A DNA stretch of 64,000 nucleotides from Bacillota bacterium (GTDB lineage Bacteria; Bacillota; Clostridia; Acetivibrionales; JAMNXU01): positions 107,934-171,933 of the forward strand of contig JAMNXU010000013.1 of the NCBI GenBank assembly GCA_023623175.1, written 5' to 3'. Under the pieces are notes generated by a model, which worked only from the letters and a program-made list of their open reading frames with translations, had not been told where the DNA came from and did no database searches. A program made the translations under genes and the position numbers. Below are positions 16,760 to 25,357 of the stretch, piece after piece (within the stretch, counting starts at the first letter, position 1; every line of letters starts with the position of its first letter).

Positions 16760-17017
16760 TCAAAAAATCTTTTCATATTTAACCTTTGAAAACATAGGTT
16801 TAATGGCATACAGCCGCCTGACAGGAATTTTGTTTTTCAATCCTTCTTCTACCACGATATCCTTATACTCAATGGGAAACTTGAGGCAATAATCGCATCC
16901 GTCCCGGGCCAGCTGGCACGGCGCCGCTATGACCTCAAACACGTAACCCTTTTGTTCAAGAATTCTGCACAAACGATACGCGTAGTTTCCTGAATCCAAA
17001 ATGGCCAAACAATCCAT
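16760..17017 (-). CDS. DUF3343 family protein
   Basis: A short protein (85 residues from ATG 17017) of the DUF3343 type, annotated in some genomes as a possible Se/S carrier. It shows LDSGNYAYRLCRILEQKGY, then APCQLARDGCDYCLKFP with three conserved cysteines, and a C-terminal YAIKPMF segment. An in-frame ATG at 17074 lacks a ribosome site, while CGGGAG precedes 17017. It lies 65 bp after ogg on the same strand and is probably co-transcribed with it. The biochemical role is unknown. Confidence 0.8.
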   Translation of the reverse strand: MDCLAILDSGNYAYRLCRILEQKGYVFEVIAAPCQLARDGCDYCLKFPIEYKDIVVEEGLKNKIPVRRLYAIKPMFSKVKYEKIF

Positions 17018-17082
17018 ACCCGACACTCCCGTAAAATTATTTTCATATATAAGAATACTGGCGTTGTTTTTCATTTGTTACA

Positions 17083-17973
17083 TCACGAACCGGCACCGAT
17101 TTTGTGTTCCCGGGCATAATAAAACAGGTACTGCTGGGCATATCCCCTGAGGTCACCGAAATACTTCCTTGAAAAATCCTGGATTTCCCTGAAGGAAGCC
17201 TTTCTTTTGAAATAAAGCTCTTCCATCACCCTTTTGACCCATACGTCCGTCGGAAACACATCCGTACTGGTTCCGCTGTACAGCAATATGCAGTCAGCGA
17301 CCTTGGGTCCGACACCCGGCAGCTTCATCAGCTCCTGCCTTGCAGTGTTAGTTTCCAGCCGTGCCAGCTCGCCAAGGCTGATTTCTCCGCTGCAAATCGC
17401 TTCAGCGGTTTTCTGCATGTACCGACACCGGAAACCTCCGCGGCAAACCTTCAGTTCCTCCAGGGAAGCGGTCGCAAGCGAATGAGCATCGGGGAACGTG
17501 TAAAACGCCGTATCATCCATGAAAACTGCCCTGCCGTACATCCGGGAAACTGCTTCCACGATTCTTGCAATGGCCGGTATCCTGTTGTTTATGGAAATGA
17601 TAAATGAAATCATCACTTCCCATATATCCTGTTTCAATATCCTGATCCCGTAGCCATGTTCCACGGCGGTCCGCATAACATCGTCCTTTGCCACCGCTTT
17701 CTTGATCAGTGAGTAATCCGTTCCCAGGTCAAAATATTCGAACCAGAAATTAATAAAATCATCGATATCGGCATTGTAAATAACCAGTCTCTCACCATCC
17801 CACGAGACATTGACGGCCCTGGAGCCTGCAACCCCGTTGTAGCTCCCGTCATCCTGGCGTATCCAGCGAAAACACTGTCCGCATTCAAAAGTGTGCACCG
17901 GATTAAAATCCCGCACCCCGTAAACTATTACGCTGTTCTCTCCGGTTTCCACCCTGTAGCCCCTGTAATCCAT
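17083..17973 (-). CDS. 8-oxoguanine DNA glycosylase (Ogg family)
   Basis: A base-excision repair glycosylase/lyase of the helix-hairpin-helix GPD superfamily. The N-terminal OGG_N-like beta domain includes TFECGQCFRWIRQDDGSY; the HhH motif is LPGVGPKVADCILLY, with the catalytic Lys in GPKVADC, and the conserved Asp is in FPTDVWVKRVM. The 296-residue length fits bacterial/archaeal Ogg1-type enzymes. Family members remove 8-oxoG paired with C. The start ATG 17973 has an upstream AAAGAAGGAG. It is followed by the DUF3343 gene. Confidence 0.9.
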   Translation of the reverse strand: MDYRGYRVETGENSVIVYGVRDFNPVHTFECGQCFRWIRQDDGSYNGVAGSRAVNVSWDGERLVIYNADIDDFINFWFEYFDLGTDYSLIKKAVAKDDVMRTAVEHGYGIRILKQDIWEVMISFIISINNRIPAIARIVEAVSRMYGRAVFMDDTAFYTFPDAHSLATASLEELKVCRGGFRCRYMQKTAEAICSGEISLGELARLETNTARQELMKLPGVGPKVADCILLYSGTSTDVFPTDVWVKRVMEELYFKRKASFREIQDFSRKYFGDLRGYAQQYLFYYAREHKIGAGS

Positions 17974-18180
17974 GATTGCACTCCTTCTTTCTTCCCTTAA
18001 CCCGGGCCGTAACCCGAAACACGGTCAGCTCTCCGTACACACTGCCGCTCGCTAACCGCATATGTGTATACTGGCAGACTATATTAAAAACTTCCGTTTT
18101 GATATAATTTACTTGTTGATTTAGTTGATTTATCAGAAGGCGGATGCCGCACAAAAAAATTTTACCACAAGGAGACGATT

Positions 18181-18957
18181 ATGAAAGAAAAAATATATAC
18201 CATTCCTGTGACCGAAGCTTTCAAGGCTGACAGCGAGTGCCCGCTGTGCGTGCTTGAAAAGCAAATGGAAGACAACTACGTGGAATATGCGTTGGGTCCG
18301 TCGCTCATGGAACCCGACAACAGGATTGAAACCAACAAAAAGGGCTTTTGCAAGGATCATTACGAAAAAATGTACAACAAGAAGGCCAACACGCTCGGCC
18401 TTGCGCTTATGATTGACACCCACCTGGTCGAAAAGAACAAGCGCTTCAGCAAATTATTCAGGCAGGGTGTTGAATCCCTGTCCAGGGACAGCAGTATGTC
18501 ATTTGTCCAGAACATTGCCAACAAGGTAACCTTCAGGCAAACAAAAACGGAAGGTCTCGTGGACGATATAATCCACGAACTCGAGAAACTTGAAAAAACG
18601 TGCTTTATCTGCGAAAAACTTGAATATACCATGGAAAGGTACAAAGACGTAATTTTTTACCTCTACTTCAAGGAGGAAGACTTCAGAAACCTGTTCAACA
18701 GCAAAAAGGGATTCTGCCTGAAACACCTGAAAGAACTGCTGGAAGGCACAAAAAAATACCTCAATCCTGCGCAAACGGCCCAATTTGTTTACAACCTCAT
18801 GAAAATGCAGCTGGAAAACATGGACAGAATTCAAAAAGAAGTCAACTGGTTTACGAAGAAATTCGAATACCAGAATGAAGACAAACCCTGGGGCAATTCA
18901 AAGGACGCAGTGCCGCGCAGCATCCAAAAACTCGTTGGCAACTGCGATTTCAAATAA
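18181..18957 (+). CDS. DUF6062 family cysteine-rich protein
   Basis: A 258-residue helical protein with repeated metal-ligand-like motifs: CPLCVLEKQ at residues 20-28, KGFCKDHY, CFICEKL, and KGFCLKHL. The motifs occur as two pairs (CPLC + FCxxH; CFIC + FCxxH), consistent with two zinc-binding modules or an internal duplication. Residues between them are coiled-coil like. I place it in DUF6062; no reaction is known. The start ATG is fixed by CAAGGAGACGATT. It is a single gene followed directly by REP-like elements. Confidence 0.8.
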   Translation: MKEKIYTIPVTEAFKADSECPLCVLEKQMEDNYVEYALGPSLMEPDNRIETNKKGFCKDHYEKMYNKKANTLGLALMIDTHLVEKNKRFSKLFRQGVESLSRDSSMSFVQNIANKVTFRQTKTEGLVDDIIHELEKLEKTCFICEKLEYTMERYKDVIFYLYFKEEDFRNLFNSKKGFCLKHLKELLEGTKKYLNPAQTAQFVYNLMKMQLENMDRIQKEVNWFTKKFEYQNEDKPWGNSKDAVPRSIQKLVGNCDFK

Positions 18958-18964
18958 ACAAAAT

Positions 18965-19054
18965 GGGACAGGAGAACGTCCCCGTGTCCCACCCGATTTT
19001 AAATATATAAAATGGGACAGGAGAACCGTCCCCGTGTCCCAGAAGAACCGTCCT
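18965..19054. repeat. REP-like elements, reverse orientation
   Basis: Copies at 18965-18990 (one base short) and 19014-19040 start GGGACAGGAGAAC and end CGTGTCCC, i.e. the inverse of the copies at 11.5 kb. A partial copy runs to 19054 and overlaps the stop codon of the next gene. Confidence 0.85.
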
Positions 19055-19871
19055 ATTCCAGTACGAGGCTTTTGGCCACAAGGTTGATCGAGGAGATGTT
19101 CAGTGTTGTCAGCCTCTCCACTTCATCGCGCACGCGCTCCTGGATCTTTCGCAGCAAGGGTTTTATGACGAACCCGTATACAAGCACGAGGTCCATTTCA
19201 ATATATATGCCGTCGGGCCTGTTTTCGGCCCTGAACCGGGAGATGCGGCTTACTCCCTCCATGTTGGTCACAACATACTCTACAATCTGGTAGATCGTGT
19301 AGTCGGAAATGGTATAGCGACCCAAATAGCTGAAAGTAGGCCTTACCACCGATTTCTCCCCGATCAGCTGGTAGCTGCCTTTTCCCTTTCGCTTGAATAT
19401 TTGCAGCGGGTCGAGAAAATATCCCGAAAAATCCTTTTTTATTTCAAAAGTAGGAACAGGTATGACGTGCTTTCCCTGCTCCTTTCGCGTCAACAAGGCC
19501 TGCTTTATTTCGTAGTCGCTCGCCACCTCATGGATATAAACCTTTTCCTCGGGCTTTGGAAGTTCAAGCCGGCGCGCGATGGTATCCACCATTTCATCCG
19601 ATGTCCCCAGGATCAGTATGGCATCGGGATTATATCTTTTTATGGCAGCCTTTATGTCCTCCGCATGTTCAGGCTGCATAAAAAGGGCCCTCTTTATTGA
19701 ACCTATCTTGGTACTCTCTTTTTTTGCCGAAGTTCCGGCCACTATCTTGTTGCCCCTGATCAACAGGCCGTCATCTATTATGAACTCAATACCGCGTTCC
19801 CTTGCAACCCAGGCCGCCCTGTGGCTCTTTCCCGTGCCGCTGGGTCCGACGAAACCGACAACTTTCATCAA
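19053..19871 (-). CDS. P-loop NTPase fused to an Asp23/Gls24-like domain
   Basis: The 272-residue protein starts with a Walker A motif GFVGPSGTGKSHRA, a DDGLLIRG segment and a probable Walker B (AILILGTSDEM). The C-terminal 100 residues (RYTISDYTIYQIVEYVVTN..GVSRISRFRAENRPDGIYIEMDLVLVYGFVI..LLRKIQERVRDEVERLTTLNISSINL) look like an Asp23/Gls24 alkaline-shock domain. The combination suggests an ATP-dependent regulator or envelope-stress protein. I know no characterised member. The stop codon overlaps a partial REP element. Confidence 0.78.
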   Translation of the reverse strand: MMKVVGFVGPSGTGKSHRAAWVARERGIEFIIDDGLLIRGNKIVAGTSAKKESTKIGSIKRALFMQPEHAEDIKAAIKRYNPDAILILGTSDEMVDTIARRLELPKPEEKVYIHEVASDYEIKQALLTRKEQGKHVIPVPTFEIKKDFSGYFLDPLQIFKRKGKGSYQLIGEKSVVRPTFSYLGRYTISDYTIYQIVEYVVTNMEGVSRISRFRAENRPDGIYIEMDLVLVYGFVIKPLLRKIQERVRDEVERLTTLNISSINLVAKSLVLE

Positions 19872-20203
19872 TATCCTCCCAAAGCCGCCTTGTCGGACGG
19901 CAATATCATCTTTTGCATTTTATTATGTATTTTACCACAACACCATCGGGGAGTCACTCCAGGATACGGAGAAATACCTATAAAAATGGGAAAAGAGAGC
20001 TAATCACTCTCTTTATCCCCGGATGCTTTCTTTTGTATTTTTTACCATTTCTCATTCGTTTATCCCATGTTTTATCTTTTGTGACAAAACTTTATGTAAA
20101 AAAATATAGGTGAAATCAACATTGTGTATAAACAGCATCACCAAATACTGCATGTTGTGTTTCCATCACTAATTTTACCATTTACATTCTTCTTGTCAAT
20201 ACC

Positions 20204-20257
20204 AAAATGGGGAAGGTTCTGCAAAAATTAAAAAAATTGCAGAAACGTCCCCACTAA
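20204..20257. repeat. Long imperfect hairpin, second REP-like type or terminator
   Basis: On the minus strand GGGGACGTTTCTGCAA pairs with TTGCAGAACCTTCCCC over a T-rich loop, directly after the ytxC stop. Its ggggac..ttctg core resembles the REP-like family, but the rest differs. The 380-bp gap 19872-20253 holds no gene I can support. Confidence 0.6.
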
Positions 20258-21156
20258 GTTTTTCCTGAACACAGTTCACACCCGCTGCAAATCACTATCT
20301 TTCCAGCAAAAACGTTTTTGATCGTTTCCAGCAGTTCCTTGTTCCTGAACGTGTCTGTTCCGTGAATTATAATCCTGCGGGGCGAAAGCGTTATTAGTGA
20401 ACTGACGAGGAGGTCGTCAAAGTTGACTTCGCCGCCCGCAATCTCGTTCACAAATTCCTGGATGCATTCATTGGTGATTTCGGTCCTGTTTTCATCCATC
20501 AGGACATATTTACCTTCGTGATGCGGGGTAACATGGACTACGTTGAATTTCGGCTCCTGGATGTCCACAAAATACCTCAGGAGCTTGATAAACTCCCTGT
20601 ACTCCCGGTCCATCAGAAAATCGTCCACGGCCTTGTCTACAACTTCCTCAAGTTCTTTTATATATTCCTTCAGGCGAAAATTCACAAAACCATCCAAAAT
20701 CAAGCTGTTGGAGCCTTCGAAATAATCCAGCAGCTTGCGTATTATCACATTGCGCCTGCGCATCTGGAACAGGCTGTTTAAAAAATTCTTGTCTTCATTC
20801 CGAACTATCCTGATGGCATGGGCCAGTATCTCTTTCCTTTCCGCCGCATTAAAATAGCAGTAGTTGGAGTTTATAATCCTGGCAAGCAGTTTCTCCTCGT
20901 ACTGTTTAATGATATAATCCGCCAGGGCATTGGCTATATGGACCCTCAAACATTCAAGAGAATGGGGGTGTTTACTGATTTCAGGTTTTCCATCATCTAT
21001 CGTGCAGATGATGGATTTGGAGCCATTGCAGCTTACTTCGTCAATAGAGCAGTCTATATGCTTGTTTTTCAGAAGTTTCAACTGACTACGCATGTGGTCG
21101 ATTATATCGCTGTCCTGCTCACTGACTCCAATACTGAGAAACTGCATCAACTTCAC
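20254..21156 (-). CDS. YtxC-like putative sporulation protein
   Basis: A 300-residue cytosolic protein matching the YtxC-type family annotated as a putative sporulation protein. Features are MKLMQFLSIGVSEQDSDIID at the start, a helical middle (ERKEILAHAIRIVRNEDKNFLNS, KLLDYFEGSNSLILDGFVNFRLKEY), and a C-terminus with SSLITLSPRRIIIHG and a late CSGCELCSGKT Cys motif. The role in sporulation is inferred from the family name and is not characterised biochemically. The start ATG has GGGATGTGAAGTTG upstream. It is followed directly by a hairpin. Confidence 0.82.
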   Translation of the reverse strand: MKLMQFLSIGVSEQDSDIIDHMRSQLKLLKNKHIDCSIDEVSCNGSKSIICTIDDGKPEISKHPHSLECLRVHIANALADYIIKQYEEKLLARIINSNYCYFNAAERKEILAHAIRIVRNEDKNFLNSLFQMRRRNVIIRKLLDYFEGSNSLILDGFVNFRLKEYIKELEEVVDKAVDDFLMDREYREFIKLLRYFVDIQEPKFNVVHVTPHHEGKYVLMDENRTEITNECIQEFVNEIAGGEVNFDDLLVSSLITLSPRRIIIHGTDTFRNKELLETIKNVFAGKIVICSGCELCSGKT

Positions 21157-21452
21157 ATCCCTTCACGCGTAGTATATACCTTCGATTAATGTTGCATGCA
21201 GTCCGCCTCTGTTCTTTTTTATTTTGCATACGATTGTATTTCCTCATTCATGTTCATTCTTCCATTACTGTTCTTTCTGCCATACGCGTTCAGTCTTTTT
21301 TTTTTAACGCGCCTCCATTCCCCGTATCAAATCATCAATCGGTTTCAAATCGTTTTAATCGCTTATCAAGCCCTTATTTTCTCTTATAATGCCTTATACA
21401 TTATATGCGACGCGCACCGGCAAGTTACAAAACAACCGCCGGCCAATATATT

Positions 21453-22208
21453 TTAACCCGCTTCTTCAAGCGGTATAATGGTACCTATATCCATGATCCT
21501 GTTTTCACCAAGGGACATAATTTCGATATTTTTCGATGAAAGAAATTCGCTGATTTTTTCAAAAGACCTGATTTTATTAAAATCCCCTGCAACGGCCCAA
21601 AGGCCGCGGTCCAGTTTCCCCGTCGCTCCCCCGATAAAACCCGTCATTCCGTATAAATCAATGTACTCATCAGGTTCAGTCAGCAACACATCCAAACCTT
21701 CGCGCACAGCAACCTTTGCAATGCCCTTGTCGGAGGTAATAATGCTTCGTTCGTCGACTACCGAGACGGCGCACTTGGCGTAACCCTGGTTTACATGGAC
21801 CAGCCTGACGCCGGCCTTGCTGAGCTCTTCCGCCAGCACGGGATCCGTAAATTTTAAATTATGAAATGCAATATTTCCTACGCGCGCAACATTATATGCA
21901 ATATCGGCAGGATATTCAGCGCCGAGTTCGGTCTTGCCGCAAACAAGTTCAAAGCCCCTCCCGGCCAGCTCCGCAATCAGCAATTCATCGACCGACGGGG
22001 CATGAACTATCCTGCGATCTCCTACATGATGAAGAAATATGTCGGGGTGGCATGAAATTTCGCTGCAGACGCCGGGATAAGGTCCCGCCATGATGATTTC
22101 GACGCCCGATTCAGCGAGTTTTTTACGGCAAGCATCGTCAAGTCTCCGGTCGACAATGGCCAGTGTCACCTTTTTTTGCGGAAGATTTGGAATTTTGATA
22201 AAACCCAT
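21453..22208 (-). CDS. DUF6873-like protein (GME fold candidate)
   Basis: A 251-residue protein resembling the DUF6873 group, thought to share the guanidino-modifying enzyme fold. Seen: HVGDRRIVHAPSV, LGAEYPADIAYNVARVGNIAFHN, HVNQGYAKCAVSVVDERSIITSDKG and GFIGGATGKLDRGLWAVAGD. The Cys in GYAKCAV and the Gly/Asp motifs may be functional, but I cannot align a full catalytic triad by eye. No operon partner. It is preceded by AGAGAGGAA and a TATA-like region. The 296-bp gap before ytxC has no gene. Confidence 0.7.
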   Translation of the reverse strand: MGFIKIPNLPQKKVTLAIVDRRLDDACRKKLAESGVEIIMAGPYPGVCSEISCHPDIFLHHVGDRRIVHAPSVDELLIAELAGRGFELVCGKTELGAEYPADIAYNVARVGNIAFHNLKFTDPVLAEELSKAGVRLVHVNQGYAKCAVSVVDERSIITSDKGIAKVAVREGLDVLLTEPDEYIDLYGMTGFIGGATGKLDRGLWAVAGDFNKIRSFEKISEFLSSKNIEIMSLGENRIMDIGTIIPLEEAG

Positions 22209-22307
22209 TTTTTCATTCCTCTCTTCAAATCACCAATTTAAAATGTTATTCATATTATACTAAAGAACACATCCCTGAAAACATGGCTGCACAAACCCCT
22301 GAAAAAT

Positions 22308-22396
22308 CGCCGACGGCGACACTAACCGCCGGTAATCCGCGGGTATCGGCGGTTGTTCAGATAAAACGCGCCTTTTTAAAGGCGCGGTTTGTTTTT
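22308..22396 (+). ncRNA. Candidate small RNA or leader ending in a terminator
   Basis: A GC-rich palindrome (CGCCGACGGCG), a hairpin AACCGCCG / CGGCGGTT (22324-22354), and a strong terminator (AACGCGCC..GGCGCG followed by GTTTGTTTTT, 22363-22396) follow in order, 70 bp before a small ORF. No known riboswitch signature is seen. It may be only a terminator plus a stem. Confidence 0.4.
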
Positions 22397-22464
22397 GATA
22401 TGAAATCTTTTCAATGAAAAATACAAAAAAGACCGGGGCATAATATGAACAAGGAGATGATGTT

Positions 22465-22644
22465 ATGACAACCATAAAGTGCTCATCGGACTGCATACAT
22501 CAGAAAGACGGTCTCTGTACACTGGAAAACGCCGCGGCCAATTCGACTTTCAGTAATTCCCACTGTATTTATTATGAAAACCGTTCAACGGCAACGGGCC
22601 GGCAGGCATACAACTCCACTTTCGCTGATAACCATATCCAATGA
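22465..22644 (+). CDS. Small Cys-rich protein of 59 residues
   Basis: It starts at ATG 22465 after AAGGAGATG and reads MTTIKCSSDCIHQKDGLC.. with four cysteines (CSSDC, GLC, HCIYY), then a polar tail ending at TGA 22644. The spacing resembles small clostridial Cys-cluster proteins sometimes called DUF1540-like; I do not assign one. It is followed 61 bp later by a DUF378 gene and may share its message. The function is unknown; metal binding is likely. Confidence 0.72.
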   Translation: MTTIKCSSDCIHQKDGLCTLENAAANSTFSNSHCIYYENRSTATGRQAYNSTFADNHIQ

Positions 22645-22705
22645 ATTTTTTTGCAATCCCCGGACATAATAATATACAAAATTCATGAAAGGGGATGTTG
22701 TCTAC

Positions 22706-22918
22706 ATGAGAACTCCATTGGACAGACTCGCTCTTGTTCTTGTCATAATAGGAGCGTTGAACTGGCTGCTTGTCGGCCTTTTCCAATATGACCTGGTCGC
22801 AGAAATGTTCGGCGGCGCTTCGTCGTTTATCAGCAGAACCATATATTCAATAGTAGGTTTGGCAGGACTTTATTCAATCAGCCTCCTTTTCAGAGAAGCA
22901 GCGCCGGCGCGCGAATAA
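22706..22918 (+). CDS. DUF378 family small membrane protein
   Basis: A 70-residue protein with two hydrophobic helices (LALVLVIIGALNWLLVGLF; RTIYSIVGLAGLYSISLLF) and the hallmark GALNWLLVGLF and IYSIVGLAGLYSI motifs of DUF378 (YuzA type). The start is the ATG at 22706 after AAAGGGG; an earlier in-frame ATG overlaps it. The function is unknown. Confidence 0.88.
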   Translation: MRTPLDRLALVLVIIGALNWLLVGLFQYDLVAEMFGGASSFISRTIYSIVGLAGLYSISLLFREAAPARE

Positions 22919-23058
22919 AACTTCTCCTATTTTTCGGCACAATTTGACTGGAATATTATAAATTGGCTCGAATATTATCATAAAATGTGCAAAATATAAG
23001 AATACACCGAGGCTGATAAGCGCCCGGTGAATAAATAAATAATTGAGGAGGCTGTAAG

Positions 23059-23244
23059 ATGGCTAGAAACAGCAAAACTCAGTTTGAAAACCTGAAATTT
23101 GAAATAGCTTCTCAAGTTGGAGTTAACCTCAAGCAGGGTTACAACGGCGACCTCTCTTCAAGGGATGCCGGAAGAATCGGTGGCAACATCGTAAGAAAAG
23201 TATTCGAAGCTTACACCGGAAACAGCTACAATGTTGGCAAGTAG
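23059..23244 (+). CDS. Alpha/beta-type small acid-soluble spore protein
   Basis: A DNA-binding SASP that coats and protects spore DNA in the forespore core. The 61-residue protein matches the family: the germination protease site region LKFEIASQVG, and the C-terminal GGNIVRKVFEAY. The start ATG follows GAGGAGG. GAATATT motifs 90-110 bp upstream could belong to a sigma-G promoter, but the -10 is not clear. It is followed by a strong terminator. Confidence 0.96.
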   Translation: MARNSKTQFENLKFEIASQVGVNLKQGYNGDLSSRDAGRIGGNIVRKVFEAYTGNSYNVGK

Positions 23245-23290
23245 CCTGACAGCTGGGCCGGAAGCCAACAAAACAATTTCGTAAACAAGC

Positions 23291-23328
23291 AAAAAAGGGT
23301 GCCATACTTGGTATGGTACCCTTTTTTT
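23291..23328. terminator. Terminator shared by the SASP gene and yebC
   Basis: AAAAGGGTGCCATAC / GTATGGTACCCTTTT with A and T flanks can terminate both convergent transcripts. Confidence 0.88.
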
Positions 23329-23337
23329 GATCAAAAA

Positions 23338-24063
23338 TTATTGCTCCCAGTTGTGCCAGACATTCTGGACGTCATCATGGTCTTCGAGGTAATCTATAAG
23401 TTTTTCCAGCTGCCTGATCTGGTCCTCGTTTTCCAGCTTCGTCGTAGTTTGCGGCACCATCTGGATCGAAGCCTCGACAAATTCATAACCTTTCTTTTCA
23501 AGGGCTTCACGGACCGATGAAAAATCAGAAGGCTCGGTAATTATTTCAAAATATTCGTCTTCAGTGTTAAAATCCGATGCCCCGGCCTCGATAGCCTCCG
23601 CCATCAGCTCCTCTTCATCAACGCCTTCTTTCTTTTCGATGATTATAATGCCCTTTTTGTCGAACATGAATGATACGCATCCGGTTTGTCCCAGGTTCCC
23701 ACCGCATTTATCGAAATAATGGCGTATATCGCCGGCCGTACGGTTACGGTTGTCCGTTGCGGCTTCAACTATTACCGCAACACCTCCCGGCCCGTAACCT
23801 TCATAGGTTATTTCCTCGTAATTCGCACCGTCCGTTTCCCCGGCTGCTTTTTTAATGCTGCGGAAAATACTGTCATTGGGCATGTTTGCCGCCTTGGCCT
23901 TCGCTATGACATCCTTTAGCTTTGAATTCGTCTCGGGATCAGGTCCCCCGGATTTTACGGCAATATATATTTCCCTGCCCAGTTTTGTGAATATCTTGCC
24001 CTTCCTGGCATCGGACTTCTCTTTTCTATGCTTGATATTAGCCCATTTGGAGTGGCCTGCCAT
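23338..24063 (-). CDS. YebC/PmpR family regulator
   Basis: A 241-residue YebC-type protein: the start [14 protein letters not shown] is the family signature, followed by [26 protein letters not shown] and a helix-strand C-terminus. Members act as DNA-binding regulators or, in recent work, as translation factors at polyproline stretches. The start ATG follows GGAGGAATAGT. It is a single gene sharing a terminator with the SASP gene. Confidence 0.95.
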   Translation of the reverse strand: MAGHSKWANIKHRKEKSDARKGKIFTKLGREIYIAVKSGGPDPETNSKLKDVIAKAKAANMPNDSIFRSIKKAAGETDGANYEEITYEGYGPGGVAVIVEAATDNRNRTAGDIRHYFDKCGGNLGQTGCVSFMFDKKGIIIIEKKEGVDEEELMAEAIEAGASDFNTEDEYFEIITEPSDFSSVREALEKKGYEFVEASIQMVPQTTTKLENEDQIRQLEKLIDYLEDHDDVQNVWHNWEQ

Positions 24064-24288
24064 ACTATTCCTCCTTCAATTCGGCTCCAAAACATTTATA
24101 CTCTCAAATCGCATAAGTTATAATAACAAAAATTATGGCAACAAGGCAAATAAACATTATGAAAAAAGGTTTGGCTGGCAATAATATTTACATGTACCAT
24201 ATATTCCTATAAAATTAAATTGTGCCCTGTCACGCGACATAATATATTTCACCTGGATTATTAAGAATGAAACGGCAGGTGGTAATCC

Positions 24289-25317
24289 TTGAAAAAAAAC
24301 AAGGGCAAAAAATCAAACAATCATCTTGTTATCTATTATAGCATATTAATCATTGTCGTTACAGTCTCCATGCTTCACTTACCGGCAATTATGCAGTTTG
24401 TTGAAAGCATCAGCGAAAGAGACCCCGCGCACAGGGTAATAATGGGAATAATTATACTGGCTCCCGACCTGCTGTCCCTTTTAATCATAGTCCATTTCAT
24501 TGCAGACGGGATAAAGAAAAGAAAACTCCGTGCGAAGTGCGAAAAAACGGCAGACATTTTCATAAATATCACCCATGAAATGAAAGCGCCCCTGAGTGTT
24601 ATTCTTGGCGCCATTCAGGTGCTGGAAAAAAACAACCCCGAAAACTCCAGGGTCCCCCGGTATTTCGATATAATCAGGCTGAATTGCCTTCGGCTGGTAA
24701 GGCTTATAAACAACATCCTGGACATTTCAAGGCTGCAGTCGGGATACATGAACCTTAACCTGACCAACTGCAACCTTGTCTGCCTTGCTGAAGAAATAAC
24801 GCGTTCCGTGGTACCCTTCGCCGAACAGAAAGGACTGAGGGTGGAATTTGACACGGAAAACGAAGAGATTATTACGGCCGTCGACGTGGAAAAGATGGAA
24901 CGGATTTTGCTGAACCTGCTTTCCAACGCGATAAAATTCTCAACCCGCAATGGAACGATACAGGTTCGCGTCCAGGAGAAGAACTCCTCTGTGGCAATAC
25001 ATGTCATCGATTCCGGTCCGGGCATACCGGAAAACATGCAGTCGCAAATATTCGAACGCTACAAACAGGTCGGCAGCGACCTTACACGTCACGCGGAAGG
25101 AAGCGGTATTGGCCTTGCCATTGTCAAAGCCTTCATCGAGCTCCACGGGGGCAGCATAAGCGTATCAAGCAAGCACCAGAAAGGAAGCACCTTTACCATT
25201 GAACTTCCTATCCGATTATGCGAAAAACAGGCAGTGGAAAAATTCGATGCGGCTACATCGGAGCGGATTATTGACGTTGTCAAAATCGAACTGTCGGACA
25301 TTTACACCGTTGCGTAG
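24289..25317 (+). CDS. Membrane sensor histidine kinase, orphan
   Basis: A 342-residue kinase with two N-terminal membrane helices (about residues 13-33 and 50-70), no large sensor domain and no HAMP, then a HisKA domain with phosphoacceptor H96 in FINITHEMKAPLSVI and an HATPase_c domain with N box NLLSNAIKF, DSGPGIPE and GSGIGLAIVKAFIELHGG. The start is TTG at 24289 after AGGTGG. No response regulator is adjacent. In clostridia such orphans can phosphorylate Spo0A, but nothing here proves that. Confidence 0.9.
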   Translation: MKKNKGKKSNNHLVIYYSILIIVVTVSMLHLPAIMQFVESISERDPAHRVIMGIIILAPDLLSLLIIVHFIADGIKKRKLRAKCEKTADIFINITHEMKAPLSVILGAIQVLEKNNPENSRVPRYFDIIRLNCLRLVRLINNILDISRLQSGYMNLNLTNCNLVCLAEEITRSVVPFAEQKGLRVEFDTENEEIITAVDVEKMERILLNLLSNAIKFSTRNGTIQVRVQEKNSSVAIHVIDSGPGIPENMQSQIFERYKQVGSDLTRHAEGSGIGLAIVKAFIELHGGSISVSSKHQKGSTFTIELPIRLCEKQAVEKFDAATSERIIDVVKIELSDIYTVA

Positions 25318-25323
25318 AAAAAT

Positions 25324-25357
25324 GCGTAAAACCTGTTTAAGTCAAACAGTTTTACGC
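25324..25357. terminator. Hairpin between convergent kinase and yvyE-like gene
   Basis: GCGTAAAAC..TGTTT / AAACA..GTTTTACGC with a one-base bulge. It lacks a strong T run, so termination strength is uncertain. Confidence 0.5.
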
